Assembly: GCA_964471235.1 (NCBI GenBank)
Contig: CAYYGL010000081.1
Coordinates: forward strand, 1 to 21,095
Source of the DNA: CAYYGL01 sp964471235
GTDB taxonomy: Bacteria > Calditrichota > Calditrichia > RBG-13-44-9 > J075
Reading direction: 5' to 3'
DNA: 21,095 nucleotides
Shown here: positions 8,102 through 15,725 of the stretch, in pieces
Numbering within the stretch: position 1 is the first letter of the stretch
How the letters are laid out: each line of letters begins with the position of its first letter
Program-made: the position numbers and the translations under genes
Notes under the pieces: model-generated
Databases searched by the model: none
Seen by the model: only the letters and a program-made list of their open reading frames with translations
Told to the model about the DNA's origin: nothing

Positions 8102-9043
8102 TCAAAACAACCCGGTTATTTTCCCGATAAACAGCACGTAAAAGAGGATGAACAGCCATCCTTCCCAACGGGAAACCTGTTTGTCCTGAGTGGTGGCGAA
8201 GAACATCAGGGAAGCGATGATCAGCACCGGCATCCCAATGGTAATGATAGATGGCGGTGCGGAGAGGGGAGCAATCACCCCGGGGATGCCCATCACTGCA
8301 AAGGTGTTAAAAATATTCGATCCCAGCACATTCCCCACCACCAGTTCGCCTTTACCGGAACGGGCAGCAACAATAGTGACTGCCATTTCCGGGAGTGAAG
8401 TGCCCAGGGCAACAGCCGTTACCGCCACCACTTCTTTTCCGGTATTCAGTAAATCCGCCAGGCGAATGACCGATTCCACAGTGTACTTGGCGCCCAGGAA
8501 CACAAACACCGAGCTGATAATCAGGATAATCACCGGTTTGAGATGAAATTTCTCCGCGGCAGCACCGTTGTTGTTTTTGCGATGTTCCCGGGCGCTGCTG
8601 ATATTATACCCGGTGAAAATTATCAATCCCCCCAAAAACAACAAGGCTTCCCAGAAAGTGAACTGCCCGTCCCACAAGGTCATGGTCAATAATAAAGCAG
8701 AGCCAATAAGAAGCGGTAGGTCCACATGAATTAGCTCGAAATCGAGATGCAATTTACCGGCAACAATTGCCCCGATGCCCAAGATTAGAAATATATTGGC
8801 AACGTTTGATCCCACCACATTACCGACGACTATTTCCGAGGCATTGGAGGTAACCGCCAGGATCGAAGAGATTAACTCCGGAAGCGAGGTGCCCACGGAT
8901 ACCACGGTCACCCCGATGATGAAAGGAGCGATTCCCAGCATCCGTCCGATATGGCTGGCGGAATCGGTGAAATACTGGGAAGCCTTTATTAATACGAACA
9001 GGCTGAGGATAAAGATGAGAGACCAGATCAGAATTGTAACCAT
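8102..9043 (-). CDS. Sodium/calcium exchanger (CaCA family, YrbG-like)
   Basis: 313 aa from the ATG at 9043. An upstream in-frame start would add 16 residues but ignores the AAGGAAG site that fits 9043. About 10 transmembrane helices. The two inverted alpha-repeats are clear: SVGTSLPELISS followed by VVGNVVGSNVANIF near residues 46-85, and ALGTSLPEMAVT followed by VVGNVLGSNIFNTF near 205-245. The Glu in each GTSLPE and the Asn in each GNVxGSN are the ion-coordinating positions known in this family. This is the bacterial K-independent type, exporting Ca2+ against Na+ or H+ at the inner membrane. It appears to be a single gene: 106 bp separate it from the hydrolase downstream and 226 bp from the TetR gene upstream, with a terminator in that gap. 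Confidence 0.9.
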   Translation of the reverse strand: MVTILIWSLIFILSLFVLIKASQYFTDSASHIGRMLGIAPFIIGVTVVSVGTSLPELISSILAVTSNASEIVVGNVVGSNVANIFLILGIGAIVAGKLHLDFELIHVDLPLLIGSALLLTMTLWDGQFTFWEALLFLGGLIIFTGYNISSAREHRKNNNGAAAEKFHLKPVIILIISSVFVFLGAKYTVESVIRLADLLNTGKEVVAVTAVALGTSLPEMAVTIVAARSGKGELVVGNVLGSNIFNTFAVMGIPGVIAPLSAPPSIITIGMPVLIIASLMFFATTQDKQVSRWEGWLFILFYVLFIGKITGLF

Positions 9044-9152
9044 TATCATCTTCCTTTGACAGAACCGGGAATATGTATCGAATAAGGGCAACTCTCCATC
9101 ATGGAAAAAGAACCTGATAATGTAAATAGAAGCACTCCCAATACGAAACGGT

Positions 9153-9181
9153 AAAAAAAATGCTTTCCCTCAAAGGAGAGC
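9153..9181 (-). terminator. Rho-independent terminator of the RND-LolA-TetR operon
   Basis: On the minus strand a hairpin at 9162-9181 (GCTCTCC stem, TTTGAG loop, GGAAAGC stem, one C-A mismatch) is followed after one A by eight consecutive T (9153-9160). It lies 88 nt downstream of the tetR-like stop codon and separates that operon from the exchanger gene. Confidence 0.6.
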
Positions 9182-9269
9182 GAGAACGGAATGATTCGGG
9201 AATGGCGGAGATGCCGGGGGGATTTGGTTGGTGAGGGAGTAGGGTGGTCTTGCGAAAATTTCCTGGGGG

Positions 9270-9869
9270 CTAAGTTGCACGAATGCCGTTTAACAAGCTG
9301 TCAATCAGGGTGCGGCTGACTTCTTTCCAATCCATTGCTGAAGGATCGGCAACGATTTGCAAAATTAAACCGTCAAAAACAGCAACAAGGGCAGCCGCCA
9401 ATGAATCGGCATCCAACGCCCGAAATTGTCCCCGGGCTATCCCTTTCTGAATTATCTGTGCGACTTTGGTGCGCAGGGTAAAAAACATTTCCCGGAATGT
9501 AGACAATACTTCCGGTTCCCTGCCCAGGTGTCCCCAGAATTCCAACTCTATTCGCCACAAGGTTTGATAATTCAATACATACTCAATCGCGGTATCCGCC
9601 ATGCGTTGAAATTGTTTGTAAGGGTCTTCTTCTTTTGCGGTTATCTCTTCCCAACCCCGGTAAATCATGGCAACGGTGTGTTTCAAAATAGCTGACAGGA
9701 TTTCTTTTTTACTTTTAAAATAGTAATAAATTAATGCCTTGCTGAATGGCAATTCTGCGGTAATGTCGTCCATGGAGGTGGCATCGTATCCTTTACGGGA
9801 AAAGCATTTGATAGCCGCATCCATAATTTCCTGCCGCCGCTGTTCTTCTACTTTGGGTCTGGGACTCAT
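9270..9869 (-). CDS. TetR/AcrR-family transcriptional regulator
   Basis: 199 aa. The N-terminal DNA-binding domain (about 10-57) matches the TetR pattern: 'RQEIMDAAIKCFSRKGYDATSMDDI', then the turn and recognition helix SKALIYYYFKSKKEIL. The remaining ~140 residues are helical, as in the ligand-binding/dimerisation domain, and too divergent to suggest a ligand. An AGGAG site precedes the ATG. It is the last gene of an operon behind the RND exporter and LolA-like genes (18-bp gap). A TetR-type operator candidate lies in that operon's promoter (13197-13226), so negative autoregulation relieved by an exporter substrate is likely. Known TetR-exporter pairs support this; the pairing here is inference. 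Confidence 0.9.
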   Translation of the reverse strand: MSPRPKVEEQRRQEIMDAAIKCFSRKGYDATSMDDITAELPFSKALIYYYFKSKKEILSAILKHTVAMIYRGWEEITAKEEDPYKQFQRMADTAIEYVLNYQTLWRIELEFWGHLGREPEVLSTFREMFFTLRTKVAQIIQKGIARGQFRALDADSLAAALVAVFDGLILQIVADPSAMDWKEVSRTLIDSLLNGIRAT

Positions 9870-9887
9870 TGGCTGCTCCTGGCGTGT

Positions 9888-10688
9888 TTATCCTCTCTTT
9901 AAATAACGTTTGCTAAAAAAACGACCCGGAACTCCGCGATTAATCTTTATCTGATGATACTTCAGGATGGTCCTGTGCCCGCTGTTAAGATTTATCATCT
10001 CAATGTGCCAGGCACGCCATTTGTTCGTATTATCGATTTCCCGGATCTCCCTGGCGTTGAGAGTCTTGAACAGCTTCCCTTTTTTATCGAAAAAATGTAC
10101 CTGAACCAGGACAAAGTGATCTTTTGAAATCCAGAAAATTCGTTTTCCATAAGCACTCTTCTTTCTTTCATTCTTATTATTCGGGATTGCTTCCACCACA
10201 TAACAGGGAATACTATCGATCACTTCTTCTCCGGTCAAGCGATAATTATATTGATCCATCTCTTCGCTTTTCAAATCCTGGTATGTAAAATCAGTGCCCA
10301 CAAAATTATCGGACTTTTCCGCTGCGGAAATCCGTCGTATTCTTCGCAACGCCGGCAGGTATAGCCATTGTTCATCTTCCCGGTTATGATGTTCCAGGGT
10401 CAGCAATCCGGTGCCTTTAATATCCGGAGGAGACAGAAACCGGATCAGAATTTTTTTATCTCCCCGGTCGTCCGTCTGTTGATACTGCACAACCTTTCGA
10501 ATCCGTTTTTTTCCTGTCTTTGAAATCAAGGTCATGGTCATTTCCGTATACTCATCCTGTGACTTCTGCTGCTGATCATTTTTTTGCACGATCGTTCGAC
10601 CATCTAACGGCTGGGTGTGCAGCGAACTATGGATACCACCCAGTAAGAGCATTACAGAACATACGATGGAAAAAGATAAGGATTTCAT
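9888..10688 (-). CDS. LolA-like outer-membrane lipoprotein-sorting family protein
   Basis: 266 aa. Signal peptide about 1-25 (hydrophobic LSFSIVCSVMLLLGGI, small residues after). The mature part has the beta-rich pattern of the LolA-like/outer membrane lipoprotein-sorting family found next to RND exporters: 'TMTLISKTGKKRIRKV' near 51-66, a 'DKKILIRFLSPPDIKGTGLL' pattern, 'EQWLYLPALRRIRRIS', and 'DNFVGTDFTYQDL' near 127-139. The fold is a half-barrel that binds acyl chains or hydrophobic ligands in the periplasm. It is not a canonical LolA (no LolB partner, different length and motifs). Its ATG overlaps the RND stop (ATGA, 10685-10688), indicating coupled translation and probably a functional pair: exporter in the membrane, shuttle in the periplasm. 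Confidence 0.85.
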   Translation of the reverse strand: MKSLSFSIVCSVMLLLGGIHSSLHTQPLDGRTIVQKNDQQQKSQDEYTEMTMTLISKTGKKRIRKVVQYQQTDDRGDKKILIRFLSPPDIKGTGLLTLEHHNREDEQWLYLPALRRIRRISAAEKSDNFVGTDFTYQDLKSEEMDQYNYRLTGEEVIDSIPCYVVEAIPNNKNERKKSAYGKRIFWISKDHFVLVQVHFFDKKGKLFKTLNAREIREIDNTNKWRAWHIEMINLNSGHRTILKYHQIKINRGVPGRFFSKRYLKRG

Positions 10689-12985
10689 GCTTCCCTCCTA
10701 TGAATGTTCGGTGTCGAATTGCCATTTTTCTTCAAAACAAACCCCAGTAACGCCGGAAGCACTACCAGGTCGAATACCAGGGCTAATAATACCAGGAAAA
10801 ACAGCAAAATTCCAAAGTTTACCACCGGATTAAAACTGGCAAATGCCAATACCAGAAAACCCAGGCTTAATACCAGGCTGGTAAAAATAATCGCTCGCCC
10901 GGTGGCTTTCATGGTGATGTGAATGCTGTTGGTGGGAGAATTTTCGTGCAGCTCTATTTTCAGGCGGGAAAGAAAATGAATGGTATCATCCACCACCAAT
11001 CCCAGTGCCACGGCACCAATCATTACCGTCCCCACATCCAGATGAATGCCAAACAGGGGCATTAACGCCAGGGTCATTACGATTGGTAAAATATTGGGTA
11101 TAATTGCCAGGAAGCCTAATTTGACGGAACGAAGCATGATAAAAATTACCAGAAAGACTATCACAAAAGCCAGTAAAAAGCTCTTCACCTGGCTGTCTAA
11201 CAAATACCCTTCCATCCGGTGCATCAGGTAAACGATGCCGGTAGGCGTTACGACAGCGCTATTTTCAAAAACTTGATTGAGGTGCCGCTGGATGTCGGGC
11301 ATTTGTTCGGAAAGCTGTTGGGAGCGGTTCATCTCTATCCGGGCGGTAATTCTTCCCCGGTCATAATCATCCGAAACCAGCTCCTGTAAATCTTCGCTTC
11401 CTTCCACCAGGAACAGTTGTTGAGTGATAACATGTTGGGAATCCGGTATGGTAAAAAACTTTTGGGCACCGCCCATAAAAGCGCGATTCAAGCTTTCCAC
11501 CATGTTTGCCAGAGAATAAACCCCGGTGACGCCATCCAGACCTTTCAGATATTGTTGGAAACGAAGCATTCTGCGTAACAGAGCAGGGGTCTTCAGTGCG
11601 TCCGGTGTGCCGGCATCAACCAGAAATTCCAGGGAGGTGGTGCCCCCGATGTTATGATCGATCCACTCCACCTGACGGCGAACCGTATCGTCCTTGCGGA
11701 AGTAATCCATGCTGTTGGTGCCTACCTGGAGCTGAGACAACAGATAAAAAGCGGGAAGGGCAAGCAAAAAGGTGATGAACAGAATAATGAAGGAACGCCG
11801 TTTATTCCAGTTTCCCAGGTGAAAAAGCAGGCGAAAGATGATGCCTTGTTGAAATTGATTGCGAAATTTTTCGGAAGGATATGGCAGCCAGGAGAGCAGA
11901 ACGGGCAGCAAAAAAACCGTGATGACAAAGGCGGAAGCCACCCCCATTGCCGCAATCAGCCCGAATTGGCGAATCGGTTTTAAATCTCCACTTAACAGGG
12001 AGAGTAATCCCAACACTGTGGTTAAGCTGGTCATCCAGCAGGGAGTCAGAATATTTATAAAAACGCGTTCAATGGTTGCCTGTTTAGCATCATGGCTAAC
12101 TGCCGTCTCGTGAAAATAATCCGTAATCAAATGCATGGAGTCCGCAATGGCAACCCCCATCAGGAGCACCGGGATAATCGAAGAAATCACATTGATTTTG
12201 TATCCCAATACTCCCATAAAACCATACGTCCAGACCAGCGAAAGCAGCACTACCGATAGCGGCAGCCACACAAAGCGCAGTTGCCGAAACATGACATAAA
12301 TGATCCCAATGATGACCAGCACCATTAAGGGAATTAAAATACTTTGATCACGTTTGTTATAGCGGAAGATAGCGTCATCCAGCACGGAAGTTCCGCCAAT
12401 ATAAAACTGCTTTCCGGTTTGCTTTTCCAACTGCTGCACCCGGGAACGAATTAGTTTCAGCAATTCAACCTTATAATCGAATTCCCCCACAATGTGGTCT
12501 ATTTCTGCCACCACAGCAGTTTTTTTGGCATCACGGGAAAGCACGGTTCCGGTAATAAATGGGTCCTGAAACGCAACCCGAAGGAGATGTTCCTTCTGCT
12601 GAGGAGGAAGGGGATACTCATCGATCAACTCCCCGAAATGCACCATATCCGCTTCATTTGTCACCGTCTTTACCCGCAGCAAACTCAGCACCCGTCGAAC
12701 ATGGGGCATTTTGGCTATATCCAAAGTAAGCGTGTCGATTAATTCCAGTTCCGATTCGGAGAGAACATCGTCAGCCTGGTAAGCAATCGCGATGATTTCA
12801 TCGCTGCCAAACACTTCCAAAAACCGGTTGTATGCCTGTAAATCTTTCTCCATAAAATAAATTTCGATGGAGTTGTCAAACTGCACGCTCCGGGCATACC
12901 AGCCCAGAACCATCGTAACAAGTAATAAACCGAACAGCACCCTGCCACGATGTCGGAGAATAAATCGTATCAGATTTGATTTCAT
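10685..12985 (-). CDS. RND-superfamily (MMPL-type) exporter
   Basis: 766 aa with 12 predicted transmembrane helices as a tandem duplication: TM1 near 12-30, a large periplasmic loop to about 215, TM2-6 about 218-370, TM7 about 400-420, a second loop to about 610, and TM8-12 about 615-755. Family signatures in the fourth helix of each half are seen: GVAIADSMHLITDYF near 278-292 and ALGLVVDDTIHFLSRL near 680. The acidic residues there serve proton relay in this family. At this length it belongs to the compact lipid/hopanoid-type or 'predicted exporter' RND proteins rather than ~1000-residue AcrB drug pumps. No membrane-fusion protein or TolC homologue is adjacent; the LolA-like protein replaces them. 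GGGGGAAAG directly precedes the ATG. First gene of a three-gene operon with a ~200-nt leader. Confidence 0.9.
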   Translation of the reverse strand: MKSNLIRFILRHRGRVLFGLLLVTMVLGWYARSVQFDNSIEIYFMEKDLQAYNRFLEVFGSDEIIAIAYQADDVLSESELELIDTLTLDIAKMPHVRRVLSLLRVKTVTNEADMVHFGELIDEYPLPPQQKEHLLRVAFQDPFITGTVLSRDAKKTAVVAEIDHIVGEFDYKVELLKLIRSRVQQLEKQTGKQFYIGGTSVLDDAIFRYNKRDQSILIPLMVLVIIGIIYVMFRQLRFVWLPLSVVLLSLVWTYGFMGVLGYKINVISSIIPVLLMGVAIADSMHLITDYFHETAVSHDAKQATIERVFINILTPCWMTSLTTVLGLLSLLSGDLKPIRQFGLIAAMGVASAFVITVFLLPVLLSWLPYPSEKFRNQFQQGIIFRLLFHLGNWNKRRSFIILFITFLLALPAFYLLSQLQVGTNSMDYFRKDDTVRRQVEWIDHNIGGTTSLEFLVDAGTPDALKTPALLRRMLRFQQYLKGLDGVTGVYSLANMVESLNRAFMGGAQKFFTIPDSQHVITQQLFLVEGSEDLQELVSDDYDRGRITARIEMNRSQQLSEQMPDIQRHLNQVFENSAVVTPTGIVYLMHRMEGYLLDSQVKSFLLAFVIVFLVIFIMLRSVKLGFLAIIPNILPIVMTLALMPLFGIHLDVGTVMIGAVALGLVVDDTIHFLSRLKIELHENSPTNSIHITMKATGRAIIFTSLVLSLGFLVLAFASFNPVVNFGILLFFLVLLALVFDLVVLPALLGFVLKKNGNSTPNIHRREA

Positions 12986-13191
12986 CTTTCCCCCGGGAAT
13001 TTTGTCAACCTTTGAGGCTGTGAATAGTTCGATGGTCTCCGTCTGTGGGCGGCACTTCTTGAGGAAAAATTACCCTAACCCCCCGTTTTCTCCGCATCCG
13101 GATTCGGATAGCGGAAGCGGGGAGATGTCATCCGGAGCAGCTTCGCAGGAGTCTATCCACATGTCGTAGCCGGAATTCATGATGCACTAAT

Positions 13192-13226
13192 AATTTACTA
13201 ACCGGTCAGTTATTAATCAACCGGTT
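13192..13226 (-). promoter_or_regulatory. Promoter and TetR-type operators of the RND operon
   Basis: On the minus strand TTGATT (-35, 13215-13220) and TAAATT (-10, 13192-13197) are spaced by 17 bp. The spacer is filled by a 14-bp near-palindrome centred on ACCGGT (13197-13210, 12 of 14 positions symmetric: ACTnACCGGTnAGT). A second core, AACCGGTT (13219-13226), overlaps the -35 box 19 bp away. ACCGGT-centred palindromes are typical TetR-family operators, and the operon encodes a TetR protein. Binding here would block RNA polymerase. Transcription would start near 13185. Confidence 0.6.
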
Positions 13227-13290
13227 TTTTATTTTTTGTAAAAAAATGTGAGGTCGATGTAACTTGAAAAAAAACACAGATGAAAGAGAA

Positions 13291-13336
13291 AACGCAGATT
13301 TACGACGGATGCCTGGTCATCCGGGTCCATCCGCGT
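13291..13336. repeat. Imperfect palindromic intergenic repeat
   Basis: Arms AACGCAGATTTACGACGGATG (13291-13311) and CATCCGGGTCCATCCGCGTT (13318-13336) are largely reverse-complementary around a 6-bp loop. AAAACACAGATGAA upstream and TCTATTTTCTCATG downstream extend the symmetry loosely. The wording (CACAGATGAA..., ATCCG.GTCCATCCGCGTT) resembles a palindromic intergenic repeat I recall from several environmental bacterial genomes. It may be a non-autonomous MITE-like element or a transcribed hairpin. Copy number in the genome is unknown. Confidence 0.5.
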
Positions 13337-13402
13337 TCTATTTTCTCATGTCGAACTGATGTTAAAAAAAGCGGGTGTACTCAGGCAATGTTCCTACCGG
13401 AG

Positions 13403-13420
13403 AAAAAATGTGCCGACATT
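13403..13420 (-). terminator. Weak terminator candidate for the Mur ligase gene
   Basis: Minus-strand AATGT-CGGC-ACATT (13407-13420) followed by a run of six T that overlaps the stem end. It lies ~115 nt past the Mur ligase stop. The stem is only 5 bp and AT-rich, so this is tentative. Confidence 0.22.
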
Positions 13421-13533
13421 CCACTCCCCATTCTGAGGAGCCGTTTCCCGAAAAGAAGGATGCCATTCCGGGGAAATAACTGTGGAGAAATGGAGGAAGC
13501 GGGCGAGGGGGTATCGAATGGCGTCCTGCACGG

Positions 13534-14757
13534 TTACGAAACCTCAACCAACTGCGGCAAAAATCGATCTAATTGTAACTCCCGGCTGCCGATAAACAGC
13601 ACAGTGGCTCCGGGGGGCAGTTCGTCCGGCAGTAGTTTTTGAAGGGCGGAAACGTCCTTGCAGGTTCGAATTCTTTTTTTGGTATGATTCAACTGTTTTA
13701 TCCCGCGGGCAATATATTTGGCAAACCGCCCCACGGTGATGACCGTATCGATTGGCAGGGCGGCGATATAATACCCCATCTTCAGGTGAGTTTCTTTCGG
13801 TTTGGGTCCCGGGTTACGGATATCGCCGATGACCAGGATAAGACGATTGGAGAAAGGTTTAAACTGTGCCAGGGATTCACATGCCTTGGTGACGGAATTG
13901 ATGGTGGCATCATAGGTGTGGTCGAGAATAAACAAATTGTCTGTTCGAATCAGGTTACCCCGATGAGGTAGCAGTTCAAACCGGTTTTGAAGTGCTTCCT
14001 GAATGGTGGTAAAATCAATGTTAAAGATACGCGCCACGGCAATGGCTGCCAGGGCGTTATAGATCATTGCCGTGCTGTAAATTGGCAGATGAAATTGGTA
14101 ATATCCGTTCACCGTAAAACGGATCCCCTTGGGACCGAGATGCTGAATGTGGTTGGCATTAAAGCGGGCATTTTTATTCAATCCGAATTTGATGATGTTG
14201 GGAGTCGGTGAAAAACGCGCCATGCCGCTTACCAATTCATCGTCAATGTTCAACACCGCATAACCATCCCGCGGCAGATTTCGCACCAGTTCCACTTTGG
14301 CGTCGGCAATCAAGTATTTATCTCCCATGGTTGCCAGATGTGCTTCCCCGATGTTGGTAATCACCGCGATATTCGGTTTTGCCACCTGAACTGCTCTTTC
14401 AAACTGTTCCGGCAGCACAATTCCCAGTTCCAGCAAAGCAATGTCATGGTCTTCGTTCATGCGCAGCAGGGTGGTGGTCACCCCGTCCTGGGTGTTGCAA
14501 TCAAGGGGAGTTTCCAAAAGATGATAGGAAGTGGATAAAATAGAGCTAATCATCCGTTTGGTAGTTGTCTTACCGTCGGCGCCGGCAATTCCAATGACCG
14601 GGATATTGTATTGCTGACGCCGTTTTAGTATCTGCCGCAAATTCAACTCAACAATGTCCCGGGAGTCTTTGCTGGTTATCAGCGATAATTCATCGGAATA
14701 CAGGTTCTCGGGCTTATTAGTCTTTTCCGGATTCATTTCTGTTCTTTTCTTCATCAT
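13534..14757 (-). CDS. MurF-like Mur ligase lacking the N-terminal substrate domain
   Basis: 407 aa; MurF is usually about 450. The P-loop GADGKTTT is at 59-66, followed by MurF-like motifs: NTQDGVTTTLL (88-98), ELGIVLPEQF, ITNIGEAH (133-140), IADAKVEL (150-157) with K154 at the carbamylated-lysine position, LNIDD, and YNALAAIAVA (233-242). The third domain has GDIRNPGPKPKETH (311-324) and LFIGSRELQLDRFL. MurF joins D-Ala-D-Ala to UDP-MurNAc-tripeptide in the cytoplasm. Here only ~55 residues precede the P-loop, where MurF has a ~90-residue UDP-substrate domain. An in-frame stop seven codons upstream of the start rules out a longer start. The MurF signature DDSYNANP is replaced by LDHTYDAT (278-284). 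So it is probably an ATP-dependent amide ligase on another substrate, or a paralogue. An alternative start is M8. Stand-alone gene, 168 bp after the six-gene operon. Confidence 0.78.
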   Translation of the reverse strand: MMKKRTEMNPEKTNKPENLYSDELSLITSKDSRDIVELNLRQILKRRQQYNIPVIGIAGADGKTTTKRMISSILSTSYHLLETPLDCNTQDGVTTTLLRMNEDHDIALLELGIVLPEQFERAVQVAKPNIAVITNIGEAHLATMGDKYLIADAKVELVRNLPRDGYAVLNIDDELVSGMARFSPTPNIIKFGLNKNARFNANHIQHLGPKGIRFTVNGYYQFHLPIYSTAMIYNALAAIAVARIFNIDFTTIQEALQNRFELLPHRGNLIRTDNLFILDHTYDATINSVTKACESLAQFKPFSNRLILVIGDIRNPGPKPKETHLKMGYYIAALPIDTVITVGRFAKYIARGIKQLNHTKKRIRTCKDVSALQKLLPDELPPGATVLFIGSRELQLDRFLPQLVEVS

Positions 14758-14893
14758 CTCTGTTATCCCACCTTGTTAGCATCGACTCGGAATTTCTAAC
14801 ACATTATGCTTGCACCCAACAAGTCACTGCTCATTTACCTTAAACCGAACCCCGGAGGTTTACTCCCCTCCCATCCCTCCGGTTTTCCGGAAA

Positions 14894-14905
14894 TGGAACG
14901 TTCCA
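14894..14905. promoter_or_regulatory. 12-bp perfect palindrome
   Basis: TGGAACGTTCCA is a perfect 12-bp palindrome lying 20 nt past the stop of the MqnA-like gene and about 137 bp upstream of the Mur ligase start. It could be an operator for the Mur ligase gene, but I find no clear -10/-35 pair beside it, and a second hairpin (TCCGG-TTTT... at 14877-14892) is close. Function unknown. Confidence 0.25.
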
Positions 14906-14925
14906 GCAGTTCAGGAGCCACACCG

Positions 14926-15720
14926 TTACACAAAGTGAAGTTCCGGGATTGAATCAATGACCCCGTGATAAAACAAAAACTCATAATATTGTTTTAAACC
15001 CTCCCAGGTGTCCTGTTGCGGAAAGAAAGAAAAATGCTCATTTAACAAGTCAAAATAAACATCCCATCCGGGTTCTTTATCAACCGCATAATCTTTTGCA
15101 ATGGTCATCAGGTTACGCATGCCCAGTTCCCGGGACAGTAAGAGAGATTCCACGAAATTGGTTTCATTTAGTTCCCGGGGGCAGGCAACAACCTGATGAA
15201 TAAAATTGAGATCCGTTTTGTCGCACCAGTCTTCTACGATATCCAGGTAATTATCCGATTTGAAGTAGTTGTTCAGGGCTTCGTCCTTTTCCAGTAAACA
15301 TGCCTGGTATAATTCAAGCATTGTATCCAGAGTTCCGTTTTCCGGGGGATAATACCAGTCGAGTTCCATTTCAAAATACTCTTTAAACAATAAATCCGTT
15401 AGCACCTGGTATTGGGAATCTTTCTGAAAGGCAGCCACCTGCTGGAAACGGCTCAGATTCGCCTGAAAAAACAGCAAGGCATATCGGGTGACGCCCCCAC
15501 TCCAGACGGCAATCTCCTTTATTAATTTTAATTCAATACTATTGCGGGCGTAATCCAGGGCGGAAATAACCCCAACTTCTACCCGGCCTTCCAATAAGTG
15601 TTGGAGGTTTTGGGTGGTATCCTGCAATGTAAGGTGGATGCCCGGCTGGTAACCGGGCTGCAACATTCCGTAATGGAGGGGCTGCGATATAATTTCGTTT
15701 GTGGATGCAAAGTGTATCAT
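14926..15720 (-). CDS. MqnA-like (menaquinone-biosynthesis fold) protein, function uncertain
   Basis: 264 aa from the ATG at 15720, 5 bp after the kinase stop. A TTG start 20 codons upstream would overlap the kinase gene; the family homology begins at the later Met (MIHFASTNEIISQPLHYG). The pattern follows MqnA/MqnD, which have a periplasmic-binding-protein-like fold: 'LLEGRVEVGVISALDYARN' near 42-60 (family: G.vDvglvP..eYar), 'IAVWSGGVTRYALLFF', 'CLLEKDEALNNY' (family: liGD.AL), 'IVEDWCDKTDLNFIHQVVACPREL', and 'LLLSRELGMRNLMTIAKDYA'. MqnA is a cytoplasmic chorismate dehydratase of the futalosine pathway. Key family positions are altered (EKDEAL for GDEAL) and no other menaquinone gene is nearby, so a binding or sensing role is possible. 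No signal peptide is seen. Last gene of the six-gene operon. Confidence 0.6.
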   Translation of the reverse strand: MIHFASTNEIISQPLHYGMLQPGYQPGIHLTLQDTTQNLQHLLEGRVEVGVISALDYARNSIELKLIKEIAVWSGGVTRYALLFFQANLSRFQQVAAFQKDSQYQVLTDLLFKEYFEMELDWYYPPENGTLDTMLELYQACLLEKDEALNNYFKSDNYLDIVEDWCDKTDLNFIHQVVACPRELNETNFVESLLLSRELGMRNLMTIAKDYAVDKEPGWDVYFDLLNEHFSFFPQQDTWEGLKQYYEFLFYHGVIDSIPELHFV

Positions 15721-15725
15721 TTTGG

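Larger units (their letters stand above)
12986..13533. other. Large intergenic region, 548 bp
   Basis: No gene is supported here. From the RND side it holds: a ~200-nt leader with a nested hairpin (13089-13125: TCTCCGC/GCGGGGAGA outer arms and an inner ATCCG-GATT-CGGAT stem); the promoter/operator (13192-13226); a palindromic intergenic repeat (13291-13336, flanks from about 13270); and a weak terminator candidate for the Mur ligase (13403-13420). A 36-codon minus-strand frame at 13070-13180 starts almost at the predicted transcription start and has no ribosome-binding site; I do not call it. Confidence 0.6.

Noticed and set aside
13070..13180. 36-codon minus-strand frame in the RND leader
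   Set aside because: No Shine-Dalgarno site and composition consistent with a GC-rich repeat; kept only as a note in the leader finding.
13280..13642. 120-codon plus-strand open frame
   Set aside because: It reads through the palindromic repeat and into the antisense of the Mur ligase gene; the translated start looks like translated repeat, not protein.
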